Shown: positions 38,068 to 46,622, counted from the first letter of the stretch. The stretch: 64,000 nucleotides of DNA from Micromonospora rubida (GCF_009908295.1 NZ_JAAALO010000014.1:1-64000), one strand, 5' to 3'. Notes: a model not told the origin generated them from the letters alone. Translations and numbers: made by a program.

Positions 38068-39033
38068 TCAGGTGATCCGGGTGAACCGGACCGCGTCGGC
38101 GATGACCAGTCCGGCGGCGGTGGTCCACCGGCTGACCCCGACGCGGTTGGCGTCCCCGGCCGGCAGGGCGAACGTGCCGAGGGAACGCCACTGTCCGCCG
38201 GTGGCGCGCTGGTCGACCTGGACGGTCCGGTTGCCGGCGGTGGTGGCCACGATGTACGGCGTGGCGCTGTTGTAGCCCGCGTTCGCCGGCCACCAGGCGT
38301 CGATCCGGTAGCTCCCGGCCGCCGGGACGTTGACCCGGTACCACGCGACGTCGCTGGACTGCACCGGATCGGCGAAGCGGTAGTCGGCGCCGTACCGCTG
38401 CCCCGAGTACGACGAGACGCCCCAGTTGGCGCTGGCGGTGAACCGCCCGGCGGTGGTGTTGTCCACGATCGTGCTCCACGCGCCCCCGCCGGACATCCGG
38501 GCGGCGACGTCGGCGCGCATCACGTCGAGGTCGATGAACGACGGGTCGATCTTGCCGGAGGTGCTGGTCTCGCGGTGGCCCCGGGCGTGGCTGGCGTCCC
38601 GGCCCAGGCGGGTGAGCACCGCGGCGGTGGCGGCGACGCAGGCGCTGTACTGGGCGCTGGTCATCTCCTGGTTGACGCCGTTGTAGTCGATCTCCCAGCC
38701 GATCATCAGGGTGTTGCCGTCGCCGGCCGGGATCGGGCCGCTGCCCCGGCTGGCGCCGGCGTGGTTGCACCGACCGGCGGAGATCAGGTGGAACACGCCG
38801 TGGTAGTCGACCAGGGCCTGGCAGAGCGGGCCGGCCAGGTCGGGGCGGCCGTTGATGCAGATGTTCAGCGCTGGGTGCGGGTTGGTGGCGCTGGAGGTGG
38901 ACGCGGTGTGGTGCCACAGCACCCCGATCGGGGCGAAGTCGCCCGGTCGTGCCCGGTTGCGCCAGTCGCCCTCCTCGACGACCTGCACACCCGCGGCCCG
39001 CAGCACGTCGGCGAGCCAGGGGACCGTGGCCAT
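38068..39033 (-). CDS. N-acetylmuramoyl-L-alanine amidase with C-terminal beta-domain
   Basis: A 321-residue zinc amidase that cuts the bond between muramic acid and L-alanine in peptidoglycan. The amidase_2 domain (about 5-185) shows the zinc and catalytic marks GVLWHHTAS, LMIGWEIDYNG, HARGHRE and GKIDPSF. The last about 130 residues (TIVDNTTAGRFTASANWGVSSYSGQRYGADYRFA on to the end) form a golvesin-type beta-sandwich likely to bind wall or carbohydrate. This frame has no signal peptide: its ATG shares one base with the TGA of a short upstream frame that encodes one. Either the two are coupled genes or a frameshift split one secreted protein. Confidence 0.88.
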   Translation of the reverse strand: MATVPWLADVLRAAGVQVVEEGDWRNRARPGDFAPIGVLWHHTASTSSATNPHPALNICINGRPDLAGPLCQALVDYHGVFHLISAGRCNHAGASRGSGPIPAGDGNTLMIGWEIDYNGVNQEMTSAQYSACVAATAAVLTRLGRDASHARGHRETSTSGKIDPSFIDLDVMRADVAARMSGGGAWSTIVDNTTAGRFTASANWGVSSYSGQRYGADYRFADPVQSSDVAWYRVNVPAAGSYRIDAWWPANAGYNSATPYIVATTAGNRTVQVDQRATGGQWRSLGTFALPAGDANRVGVSRWTTAAGLVIADAVRFTRIT

Positions 39034-39191
39034 CAGGACGACTCGAGCAGGTCGGCCAGGCACTCGGCCTGCCCGGCGGCGCGGGCCGGGGCGGGCCGGG
39101 CGGTGGCGGTGACGGTGAACGCGGCGGCCAGCAGGGCCGGCAGGCCGAGCAGGCGCCGACGCCGCAGGGTGGCGGAGGGGGAGGTGGCCAC
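39033..39191 (-). CDS. 52-residue Tat-like signal peptide frame before the amidase
   Basis: A short frame with a GTG start and a GAGGAG site 5-6 bp upstream. It encodes a clear export signal: RRRRLLGLPALLAAAFTVTA, then a PARAAGQA cleavage region, and stops 12-13 residues later after ECLADLLESS. The stop TGA overlaps the amidase ATG as TGATG. Its mature remnant ends in LADLL, close to the LADVLRAAG that opens the amidase. It is therefore probably either the detached signal peptide of the amidase (natural frameshift or sequencing error) or a coupled leader peptide. Confidence 0.55.
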   Translation of the reverse strand: MATSPSATLRRRRLLGLPALLAAAFTVTATARPAPARAAGQAECLADLLESS

Positions 39192-39290
39192 GGCACTCCT
39201 CGGTGAGGGACGGGGGGCCCGTCGATCGACGATCAGGATGACGGGCACGCTATACCGTCACGAGCATCGATGTCGATACCCTTCGACCCC

Positions 39291-41393
39291 TCAGATCATC
39301 ATGCCGGTGAGCTGCTCCCAGTCGGTGACCACCGGGATCAGCTGGCCTGCGGCCCACAGGGGCAGCTGGTCGTCGAAGTGCGGGTCGTCGGGGCTGCCGG
39401 AGGCGCCGAACGGCACCACCCACCGGCTGTCCGCCCGGTCGGTCAGGTCCCAGACGTAGCGGGCGACCGGGCCCCGCCAGCAGGCGTCGGAGATCCCGGG
39501 GACGCTGCTCGTGGCCAGTACGCAGTCGGCGTCGCCGGAGAGCGTCACCCGCTCGCGCATCTCCTCCACCGCCGCATCGACCTCCTTGGCCACCGACAGG
39601 TGCACCGGGTGCAGGACGTGCCGCCGCCCCCAGGTGCCGGGCGGGTCGCCGTGCGCCACCTCCTCGAGCGCGGCGGCGGCCACGGGCCCCACGTCGACGC
39701 CGAGGGGGCCCAGCCCCGCCACCACGGCGTCGAGGGCGTGGCCGATGCGACCCAGGGGATTGGTCCACGCCGCGAACAGCTCGTCGTACGCGCCCTCGGC
39801 GCGCAGTGGGCGCAGCCGCGGGTGCTCGTGCAGCCCTCGGGCCAGGGCCGCCCGCCAGGCGGCGAACGCGCCGGCGTCGGCGCTGTCGGCGCGCATCCGC
39901 CCGTCCCAGGCGGTCAGCCGGTCGTGCAGGGCCCGGGCCGGCGTGCTGAGGGCGTCGACGTCGAGGCGGTCGAGCGCGCCGCGCAGGACGGCGGCGTCCA
40001 GCCGGTCGTCGGTGTGCACGGTGGACGGCCCGGCCCCGGCATCCAGCAGCGTGCGGATGCGCCGGGCGCGGTGCGGCGGGGCGAAGTCGACGCCGAGCGC
40101 CGCCACGTCGGGCCGGCGGTCGTTGGCGCAGACCGCCGGCCCGGTCACCGCGGTCCGGGGCATCGGGGCGTACTCGCCGGTCCAGTGGTAGCGCGGCTCC
40201 CAGCCGGGCACCGGCTCCCGCCGGCACCGCTCGTCGCGGACCGGGACGAGGCCGGTGACGAGCTGGGCGACCGCCCCCGACCGGTCGGCGACGAGCACGC
40301 TGTTGACCGGCTCGACCCAGCGGCGCAGCGCCGTGGCGACGTCGTCGACGGTCCGCGACCGCAGCAGCGGCAGCAGCGCGTCGAAGCCGAGGCGCTGCTC
40401 GACCCGGGCGGGGGTGCGCAGGCTGATCGCCTCGCCGGTGTGCCGGTCCTCGTCGATGACCGGGCCCCGGGGCGTCTCGATCACCTCGACCCGCACCGGG
40501 TCGCCGCCGCGTACGCCGATGCGCTCGACGTGGCGGCGGGCCGGCGCCCAGCCGTCGGCCTCGCGCACCAGGACCCGGTCGCCGTCGCGGCGCAGCTGCT
40601 CCCGGTAGAGGTCCTGGTAGTCGGCCATCGCGTTGGTCACCGCCCAGGCCACCTCGCCGGCGTGGCCGAAGTGCGGCAGGCCGGGAACGCCGGGGAAGGC
40701 GAACCCGAGCACGTCGAACTCGGGGCAGGCCAGCCGGACCTGGTGGTAGATGCCGGGGAGTTCGAGGACCCGGTGCGGATCGCCGGCGATGACCGGGCCC
40801 CGCCCGGTGGCCGGGTCGGCGGGCACGGCCCAGGCGTTGCTGCCCGATCCGGCCGGCGGCTCGGCGCTGAACAGCCCGGCCGCCGCGGGCCCGAGGGTGG
40901 CGGCGACGTGCGCGTGCCACAGCTTGTTCGGGAAGGTCGCGAACAGCACGTGCTGCACCAGGAAGACCCCGAGCGGGGACCACGGCCGCCACCGGCCGGG
41001 GGCGCAGCCGGCCGCCGCGAACTCCGGGGCCTTGGCGGCCCCCTCGGCGAGCCCGTCGTTGACCCCCTGTGCGTACGCGGCGACCCAGCGCCGGGCGGCG
41101 GGGTCGAGCCGGACGAAGCAGCGCCGGGCGGTGTCGTCGAGGCGGGCCCGGCGGGCGAACCGGTCCCAGCCCACCTCGGCGGGCCCGACGTGCTGGGCGA
41201 GCCGGCCCTCGGAGCGCCACCGCTCCACCTCGATCTGCCAGGCCCGGTCGAGCGCCGCCGCCCGGCCCTGGAGGCGGGCCAGCTCGTCCACGGTGTCCGC
41301 CCACAGGTGCGCCACGCCCCAGGCGTCGCGACGGATGCCGGTCGTCCGGGCGTGCGGCGCACCCGACGAGGCAGGCTCCCACAACAGTCCCAA
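39291..41393 (-). CDS. Penicillin-acylase-family Ntn hydrolase
   Basis: A 700-residue protein of the penicillin acylase family, which cuts amide-linked acyl chains and normally splits itself into two chains. The new N-terminal nucleophile is Ser185 in GSGSNAW. IRRDAWGVAHLWADT, AALDRAWQIEVERWR, HFGHAGEVAWAVTNAMADYQDLY and the later VCANDRRPD are family landmarks. No signal peptide is visible, unlike periplasmic PvdQ. The frame has no ATG or GTG before the conserved IRRDAWG, so the start must be TTG at 41393 or 41384. An iron box begins 2 bp upstream, tying it to iron limitation; removal of an acyl group from a siderophore precursor is a reasonable guess, as for PvdQ in pyoverdine. Confidence 0.88.
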   Translation of the reverse strand: MGLLWEPASSGAPHARTTGIRRDAWGVAHLWADTVDELARLQGRAAALDRAWQIEVERWRSEGRLAQHVGPAEVGWDRFARRARLDDTARRCFVRLDPAARRWVAAYAQGVNDGLAEGAAKAPEFAAAGCAPGRWRPWSPLGVFLVQHVLFATFPNKLWHAHVAATLGPAAAGLFSAEPPAGSGSNAWAVPADPATGRGPVIAGDPHRVLELPGIYHQVRLACPEFDVLGFAFPGVPGLPHFGHAGEVAWAVTNAMADYQDLYREQLRRDGDRVLVREADGWAPARRHVERIGVRGGDPVRVEVIETPRGPVIDEDRHTGEAISLRTPARVEQRLGFDALLPLLRSRTVDDVATALRRWVEPVNSVLVADRSGAVAQLVTGLVPVRDERCRREPVPGWEPRYHWTGEYAPMPRTAVTGPAVCANDRRPDVAALGVDFAPPHRARRIRTLLDAGAGPSTVHTDDRLDAAVLRGALDRLDVDALSTPARALHDRLTAWDGRMRADSADAGAFAAWRAALARGLHEHPRLRPLRAEGAYDELFAAWTNPLGRIGHALDAVVAGLGPLGVDVGPVAAAALEEVAHGDPPGTWGRRHVLHPVHLSVAKEVDAAVEEMRERVTLSGDADCVLATSSVPGISDACWRGPVARYVWDLTDRADSRWVVPFGASGSPDDPHFDDQLPLWAAGQLIPVVTDWEQLTGMMI

Positions 41394-41394
41394 T

Positions 41395-41413
41395 TTAGGT
41401 TACCCTCCCCTAA
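41395..41413. promoter_or_regulatory. Iron box (DmdR/IdeR operator), acylase/MFS divergon
   Basis: TTAGGTTACCCTCCCCTAA matches the actinobacterial iron box TTAGGTTAGSCTAACCTAA at 16 of 19 positions. It lies between the divergent acylase and MFS genes and can repress both when iron is plentiful. Confidence 0.8.
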
Positions 41414-41438
41414 CTTACGGACCTTACTGGAGGGGTGC

Positions 41439-41516
41439 GTGAAACGGAACCGGGAGGGGAGGTCGCCCCTCGGCACGCTCGCCGCCCGTCACGTCCCGGT
41501 GCTCGCCGCGAGCTGA
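41439..41516 (+). CDS. Possible 25-residue leader peptide before the MFS gene
   Basis: A short frame starts at a GTG with a GGAGGGG site (41429-41435) and reads MKRNREGRSPLGTLAARHVPVLAAS before TGA, 36 bp ahead of the MFS start. It begins about 26 bp after the iron box, just where the MFS transcript should begin. It has a basic N-terminus, no membrane segment and no known family. It may be a regulatory leader peptide or chance. Confidence 0.35.
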   Translation: MKRNREGRSPLGTLAARHVPVLAAS

Positions 41517-41552
41517 GCGGTCCACCCGCTTTCCCTTCCGCCCAGGAGCGCC

Positions 41553-43052
41553 ATGAGCCTGTCCGAACCCGCCGTCCGGACGCTGTCCGCCCCCGCCCGC
41601 CCGCTGCCCACCCGGTGGCTGATCCTCGCCGTGCTCTGCCTCGCCCAGGTCACCGTGGTGCTCGACAACACCGTGCTGACCGTGGCGGTGCCCGTGCTCA
41701 CCGCCGAACTGGGCGCCAGCGCCGCCGACGTGCAGTGGACCATCAACGCGTACGCGCTGGTCCAGTCCGGACTGCTGCTCACCGCGGGCAGCGCCGTCGA
41801 CCGGTACGGCCGGCGCCGGCTGCTGCTGGCCGGCCTCGTCCTGTTCGGCGCCGGCTCGCTGGCTGCGGCGTTCGCCCAGTCCACCGGGCAGCTCATCGCG
41901 GCCCGGGCCGGCATGGGCGTCGGCGGCGCCCTGCTCGTCACCGCCACCCTCGCCGTGGCGATGCAGGTCTTCGACGCCGCCGAGCGGCCCCGGGCGATCG
42001 GCATCTGGGCGGCGGCCAGCGCGCTGGGTTTCGCGGCCGGGCCGCCCGTCGGCGGGCTCATCCTCGCCCGCTTCCCGTGGGAGGCGATCTTCCTGGTCAA
42101 CGTCCCGATCGTGGTGGTCTGCCTGGTGGCCGCCGGGCTCCTGGTGCCGGAGTCCCGTAACCCGTCCGGCGGTCGCCTCGACCTCGGCGGGGTGGCGCTG
42201 TCCACGGCCGGCCTCACCGCCGTGGTGTACGCGATCATCGCCGGCCCCGACCGGGGCTGGGTCTCCGCCCCGGTGCTGGGCCCGGCCGCCGGGGGAGTGC
42301 TGCTGCTCGCCGCGTTCGTGTGGTGGGAGCGGCGGATCGCCCACCCCATGCTGGACATGGGCTTCTTCCGGGACCGCCGTTTCGTCGGCGCGGTCTCCGG
42401 GGTCGTCCTGATCACCTTCGGCGCCACCGGCGCGCTGTTCCTGCTGACCCAGCACCTCCAGTTCGTGCGCGGGTACCCGGCCTGGGAGGCCGGGTTGCGG
42501 ATGGTGCCGTTCGCGCTGTCCATCGTGGTGCTCAACCTCGCCGGCATCGCCGCCCGGCTGATCCGCCGGCTCGGCACGGCCGGGGCCATCGCCGTCGGCA
42601 TGACCCTGCTCTGCGGCGGCCTGCTGTTCGTCACCCACGCCCCGGGGGACGGCTACGGCGTGCTGCTGGTCGGCCTGCTCACCATGGGCACCGGCTGCGC
42701 CCTGGCCAACCCGGCGATCGTGGAGGCGGTGATGAGCGCGATCCCGCCGGAGAAGGCCGGCGCGGGCGCCGGCGTGGACGGCGCGATGACGGAGGTCGGC
42801 AGCAGCCTCGGCGTCGCCGTCCTGGGCGCCGTGCTGAACGCCCGGTTCGCGGCCCTGTTGCCCGCCGCGCTGGCCGGCGCCGGTTCGTTCCCTGCGGCGC
42901 TGGCCGCCGCCCGGACAGACGCGGACCGGGCCCAGGTTGCCGACGCCTTCCGCGCCGCGTCGGAGTCCGGGCAGACGGTGGGCGCGGTCGCCGTCCTCGC
43001 CGGTGGCCTGGTCGCCGCCTGGCTGCTGCGGCGGGCGCACCGCACTGCCTGA
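41553..43052 (+). CDS. DHA2-family MFS exporter (14 membrane segments)
   Basis: A 499-residue major facilitator of the EmrB/QacA drug:proton antiporter type. Evidence is the 14-segment hydrophobic pattern, motif A variant GSAVDRYGRRRLLLAG, motif C region GIWAAASALGFAAGPPVGGLI and the opening LCLAQVTVVLDNTVLTVAVP, in which the aspartate of segment 1 typical of this group is present. The ATG is preceded by CAGGAG. The iron box in the divergent promoter points to export of a siderophore or of its precursor rather than a drug; the substrate cannot be read from the sequence. Confidence 0.9.
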   Translation: MSLSEPAVRTLSAPARPLPTRWLILAVLCLAQVTVVLDNTVLTVAVPVLTAELGASAADVQWTINAYALVQSGLLLTAGSAVDRYGRRRLLLAGLVLFGAGSLAAAFAQSTGQLIAARAGMGVGGALLVTATLAVAMQVFDAAERPRAIGIWAAASALGFAAGPPVGGLILARFPWEAIFLVNVPIVVVCLVAAGLLVPESRNPSGGRLDLGGVALSTAGLTAVVYAIIAGPDRGWVSAPVLGPAAGGVLLLAAFVWWERRIAHPMLDMGFFRDRRFVGAVSGVVLITFGATGALFLLTQHLQFVRGYPAWEAGLRMVPFALSIVVLNLAGIAARLIRRLGTAGAIAVGMTLLCGGLLFVTHAPGDGYGVLLVGLLTMGTGCALANPAIVEAVMSAIPPEKAGAGAGVDGAMTEVGSSLGVAVLGAVLNARFAALLPAALAGAGSFPAALAAARTDADRAQVADAFRAASESGQTVGAVAVLAGGLVAAWLLRRAHRTA

Positions 43053-43415
43053 GGCGCCCTCCGGCCGGCCGACCGGACCGCAGCGCGATGCCGACCGACC
43101 GGAGCGTGCGGCGTGGCGGTGCCCGGGTCGTGCAAGCCTCTCGCAAAAGCTGGAAGTTGTTGCGGTGGAAGTTGCGCCGATTTTCGGGGCGCGTCAAGGA
43201 GTTCCCTCGGACGCGAGGGGAGAGTCCTTGGGGTGGGCGGCGGGGATGCGCCGGGAGTGCGGTGGGGCGGCTGCGCGGGCGGCGTGTTGCCGGCAGGTTT
43301 CAAAAAATTTGCCGAAAGGTCTTGCAAAGTCTTTCATCCATCCCGCATCGTCTTGCTACCTGGACGGCCGTCCATCCACCAGTGCCTCTTCGCCCCCGAG
43401 GAAGGTTCACCCGTC
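43053..43415 (+). promoter_or_regulatory. Amylase upstream region with TTGCAAAG-type motifs
   Basis: These 363 bp before the alpha-amylase hold no credible gene. Two stretches rich in A/T stand out: TGCAAGCCTCTCGCAAAAG at 43131-43149 and an AT-rich run at about 43297-43340 ending in TCTTGCAAAGTCTTTCATCC. CTTGCAAAG is a near-palindrome; similar TTGCAAG-containing repeats are known before amylase and maltose genes of streptomycetes as targets of the LacI-type MalR/Reg1 regulator. The assignment is by resemblance only. Confidence 0.4.
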
Positions 43416-45608
43416 ATGGAACGTTTGAGGTCACCCCTACGTGGCCGCGCCGGCGGCCTGCTGCTCGCCGCCGCCGTCGCCGCGTCGGTCGCCGTGCCGG
43501 CCGCGATCGCTACCACCACCGCCGCCACCCCCGCCCGCGCCGCCGCCGGGCTCAACGACAGCGAGGTGACGGCCAGCCTGTGGGAGTGGAACTGGCCGTC
43601 CGTCTCCGCCGCCTGCACCAACCACCTTGGCCCCGCCGGGTACGGCGCGGTCCAGGTCGCGCCGCCGCAGGAGTCGGTCAGCCTGCCCAACAGCGTCGAC
43701 GGCGTGCACCCCTGGTACGAGGTGTACCAGCCGGTGTCGTACAAGCTGGAGAGCCGGTTCGGCACCCGCGCGCAGTTCGCCGCGATGGTCACCGCCTGCC
43801 ACAACGCCGGCGTCCGGGTGTACGTCGACGCGGTCGTCAACCACATGGCCGGGGCGAACAACCCCGAGGAGATCGTCGGGTACGCGGGGACGGACTTCTC
43901 CGGCCCCGGCTACAGCTTCCCGGCCGTGCCCTACGGCAACGGGGACTTCCACCGGCCGGGCGACAACTGCCCGACCAGCGGCGGCATCAACGACTGGAAC
44001 AACGAGGCCCAGGTCACCAGTTGCGAGCTGCTGGCACTGACGGACCTGTACACCGAGAAGGACAGCGTCCGCACGAAGGTCGCCGGCTTCCTCAACGACA
44101 TGATCGGCCTCGGCGTCGACGGGTTCCGGGTCGACGCGGTCAAGCACATCAAGAAGGACGACTTCGCGGCGATCCTCGGCAAGCTCCGCAACACCGTGGC
44201 CGAGAACAAGCGCCCGTACATCGCGCAGGAGATCTTCGACGGCGCCAGCAACGACGCGCTGAAGGCGCGGGCGTTCACCGGCAACGGCGACGTGCTGGAC
44301 TTCGCGTACGCCAAGGGCCTCAGGTCCGCCTTCCAGGGCTCGATCTCCACCCTCGCCAACATTCCGAGCTGGAACCTCGACGCCCCCAGCGCCAACGTCT
44401 TCTCCATGGTCACCAACCACGACCTGGAGCGCGACGGGGTCGTGCTGTCCTACAAGAACGGCAGCGACTACACCCTGGCCAACTACTTCGCCCTGGCCTA
44501 CCCGCACGGCAAGCCCTCGGTCTACGACAGCTTCTCCTGGTCCAACCGCAACCAGTCCCCGCCGGCCAACGGCAGCGGCTACGTCACCGACACCGCCTGC
44601 GGCGGCGCGTGGAACTGCCTGAGCCAGTCCACCGGCGTCAAGGGCATGGTCGGCTGGGCCAACGCCGCCCGGTCGGTCAAGACCGTCTCCGACTTCACCA
44701 CCGTCAACAGCAACGTCATCGGCTTCCACCGGGGCGACCGCGCCTGGTTCGGCGTCAACGACTCCGGCAGCGCCTCCACCGCCACGTTCACCACCGGCCT
44801 CGCCGACGGCCAGTACTGCGATGTCGTCTCCGGCCCCGCCACCGGGTCCGGCTGCGCCGGCGGCACGGTGACCGTCTCCGGCGGCCGGGCCACCGTGACC
44901 ATCCCCGCCAACAACGCGGTCGCGATCCACGTCAACGCCCGGCCCGGCGGCGCCACCCCGTCGCCCACCGCGTCGCCCACGGTCACCCCGACGGTCATCC
45001 CCACCGACAAGGTCGCCACCACCTTCACCGTCGCCGCGACCCCGGCCGCCGACCAGGACGTCTACGTCGTCGGCAGCATCCCCGCCCTCGGCTCCTGGGC
45101 CCCGGCCAGCGCCGTCAAGCTGACCGCGCAGGGCAACAACACGTACCAGGCGGTGATCGAGCTGCCGCAGTCCACGGCGGTGGAGTACAAGTTCATCAAG
45201 AAGACCTCGGACGGCTCCGTCACCTGGGAGACCGGCGCCAACCGCTCCTTCACCACCCCGGAGGGCGGCACCTACACGGTGAACGAGACCTTCCGCGGCG
45301 ACACCGACACGGGCGGGCAGGTCGCCGCCTCGTTCCACGCCACCGTCACCACCTCCTACGGCCAGAACGTCTACGTCGTCGGCAACATCGCGGCCCTCGG
45401 CGGCTGGAACCCGGCCAGCGCCGTCGCGCTCTCCTCGGCCGACTACCCGGTCTGGCGGGCCACGCTGAACCTGCCCCCGAACACGGCGGTGGAGTACAAG
45501 TACATCAAGAAGAATCCAAACGGCTCCGTCACCTGGGAGAACGGCGGTAACCGCACCTTCACCACCCCGGCCGGCGGCACCCGGACCAGCACCGACACCT
45601 GGCGGTAG
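43416..45608 (+). CDS. Secreted GH13 alpha-amylase with two CBM20 domains
   Basis: A 730-residue extracellular enzyme that cuts internal alpha-1,4 bonds of starch. A signal peptide (LLLAAAVAASVAVPAAIA, cleavage near ARAAAG) is followed by the catalytic barrel of the streptomycete type: YVDAVVNHM, GFRVDAVKH with nucleophile Asp240, acid/base Glu272 in AQEIFDG and Asp336 in TNHDLER. The barrel's C-domain ends near 510. A Pro/Thr/Ser linker (ATPSPTASPTVTPTVIP) leads to two similar CBM20 starch-binding domains (about 535-630 and 636-730), each with the QDVYVVGSIPALGSW or QNVYVVGNIAALGGW signature and EYKxIKK. GAGGAAGG site. Two CBM20 copies are more than the usual one. Confidence 0.95.
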   Translation: MERLRSPLRGRAGGLLLAAAVAASVAVPAAIATTTAATPARAAAGLNDSEVTASLWEWNWPSVSAACTNHLGPAGYGAVQVAPPQESVSLPNSVDGVHPWYEVYQPVSYKLESRFGTRAQFAAMVTACHNAGVRVYVDAVVNHMAGANNPEEIVGYAGTDFSGPGYSFPAVPYGNGDFHRPGDNCPTSGGINDWNNEAQVTSCELLALTDLYTEKDSVRTKVAGFLNDMIGLGVDGFRVDAVKHIKKDDFAAILGKLRNTVAENKRPYIAQEIFDGASNDALKARAFTGNGDVLDFAYAKGLRSAFQGSISTLANIPSWNLDAPSANVFSMVTNHDLERDGVVLSYKNGSDYTLANYFALAYPHGKPSVYDSFSWSNRNQSPPANGSGYVTDTACGGAWNCLSQSTGVKGMVGWANAARSVKTVSDFTTVNSNVIGFHRGDRAWFGVNDSGSASTATFTTGLADGQYCDVVSGPATGSGCAGGTVTVSGGRATVTIPANNAVAIHVNARPGGATPSPTASPTVTPTVIPTDKVATTFTVAATPAADQDVYVVGSIPALGSWAPASAVKLTAQGNNTYQAVIELPQSTAVEYKFIKKTSDGSVTWETGANRSFTTPEGGTYTVNETFRGDTDTGGQVAASFHATVTTSYGQNVYVVGNIAALGGWNPASAVALSSADYPVWRATLNLPPNTAVEYKYIKKNPNGSVTWENGGNRTFTTPAGGTRTSTDTWR

Positions 45609-45630
45609 GCGACCCACCGCCCCTGCGCCG

Positions 45631-45666
45631 ACGGGGTGGCCGGCTCCCCGGAGCCGGCCACCCCGT
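45631..45666 (+). terminator. 16-bp-stem terminator after the amylase
   Basis: ACGGGGTGGCCGGCTC pairs perfectly with 45651-45666 around a CCCG loop, 22 bp past the amylase stop. It is GC-rich with no T-run, the common actinomycete form. Confidence 0.8.
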
Positions 45667-45762
45667 CGGCGGTCGCGGGCCACCCGGGACTGTCCGACAC
45701 GGCCACGAGGAGGGCTGCCGAAGACGCTGATCGTGCCGGAGCCGCGACGGCCTACGGCGGCA

Positions 45763-45799
45763 GGGAACTCCCCGCCTCCGTAGGTGGGGAGGGCTTCCC
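45763..45799. repeat. Long imperfect hairpin element
   Basis: GGGAA-CTCCCC at 45763-45773 pairs with GGGGAG and TTCCC at 45786-45799, with an inner CCT-CCGT-AGG helix. The upstream CCTACGG (45751-45757) also matches the CCGTAGG inside the loop. The remainder of the 363-bp gap 45609-45971 holds the amylase terminator and an iron box. Such nested hairpins recall the ends of IS200/IS605-type elements, but no transposase remnant is present; a structured RNA is the other option. Confidence 0.45.
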
Positions 45800-45840
45800 A
45801 GCCGGGCGGGAGACTGTGGACCGTGGCGCACGCCCGACGG

Positions 45841-45859
45841 TTAGGCTAGCCTGTCCTGA
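45841..45859 (+). promoter_or_regulatory. Iron box upstream of acyltransferase gene
   Basis: TTAGGCTAGCCTGTCCTGA agrees with the iron-box consensus at most positions, including the TTAGG and CCT half-site cores. It lies 112 bp before the start of the IucB/DesC-like acyltransferase gene. Weaker than the other two boxes. Confidence 0.65.
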
Positions 45860-45971
45860 CTTTCCGCCACGGTGCCGCGCCGTGGCCGGTGCCGGCGGCC
45901 GGTGCCGTCGGCGTGGCAGGCCGCCGGCCGGACGGCGGCCCGCGCCACCGCCGGCCCCATCGAGGAGAGAC

Positions 45972-46532
45972 ATGACGACTGCCCCGACCTCCTACGCGCG
46001 CCACATCGACGGCTTCGGCGAGGTGGCCATCCGGCCCGTGCGGCCGGCCGAGGACATCGACGTGATCCACGACTGGGTCACCCGGGAGCGCTCGCGGTTC
46101 TGGGGCATGCGTGACGCCGGCCGCGAGCGGGTGCTGGAGATCTACGAGTACCTGGACTCGCTCGACACCCACCACGCCTACCTGATCCACCGGGACGGCC
46201 GGCCGGTGGCGCTGTTCCAGACGTACGAGCCGGCGGCCGACCCGGTGGGGGAGTGCTACGACGTCCAGCCCGGCGACTTCGGCATCCACCTGATGATCGG
46301 GCCGCCGGACGGCGGCGTCGAGCCGGGCTTCACCGCCGTCCTGCTCGACGCCTTCCTGGCCTTCGTGCTGACCGACCCGAGCCGTCGGCGCATCGTGGCG
46401 GAGCCGGACGCGCGCAACGACAAGGCGATCGCCCGGCTGACCCGCGCGGGATTCGTGCCGGGACCGCAGATCGACCTGCCGGAGAAGCGCGCCCAGTTGC
46501 TCTTCCTGGACCGGGCCGCCGCGCTCGGCTGA
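45972..46532 (+). CDS. Siderophore-type GNAT acyltransferase (IucB/DesC-like)
   Basis: A 186-residue acyl-CoA N-acyltransferase of the IucB/RhbD/DesC group, which acylates N-hydroxylated diamines or lysine to give hydroxamate ligands. Landmarks are IRPVRPAEDIDVIHDWVTRERSRFWGM, AYLIHRDGRPVALFQTYEPA, GDFGIHLMIGPP, RRIVAEPDARNDKAIARLTRAGF and PEKRAQLLFLDR. The ATG has a GAGGAGAG site. An iron box lies upstream. The usual partners (lysine/diamine decarboxylase, monooxygenase, NIS synthetase) are not in the window, so it either serves a pathway encoded elsewhere or is an orphan that alters acylation of a siderophore. Confidence 0.87.
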   Translation: MTTAPTSYARHIDGFGEVAIRPVRPAEDIDVIHDWVTRERSRFWGMRDAGRERVLEIYEYLDSLDTHHAYLIHRDGRPVALFQTYEPAADPVGECYDVQPGDFGIHLMIGPPDGGVEPGFTAVLLDAFLAFVLTDPSRRRIVAEPDARNDKAIARLTRAGFVPGPQIDLPEKRAQLLFLDRAAALG

Positions 46533-46622
46533 CCCACCGGCGGGCGCCGTCCGGCCTGGTCAGGGCGGTGGCCGCCGCCCGAAGGAGGGAAGGCTGCACC
46601 ACCCTGACACCCGACTGTGGCG

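Noticed and set aside
43053..43415. Extension of the alpha-amylase frame to 43113
   Set aside because: The export signal starts at 43416 with a GAGGAAGG site, and the upstream sequence contains promoter-like A/T-rich motifs.
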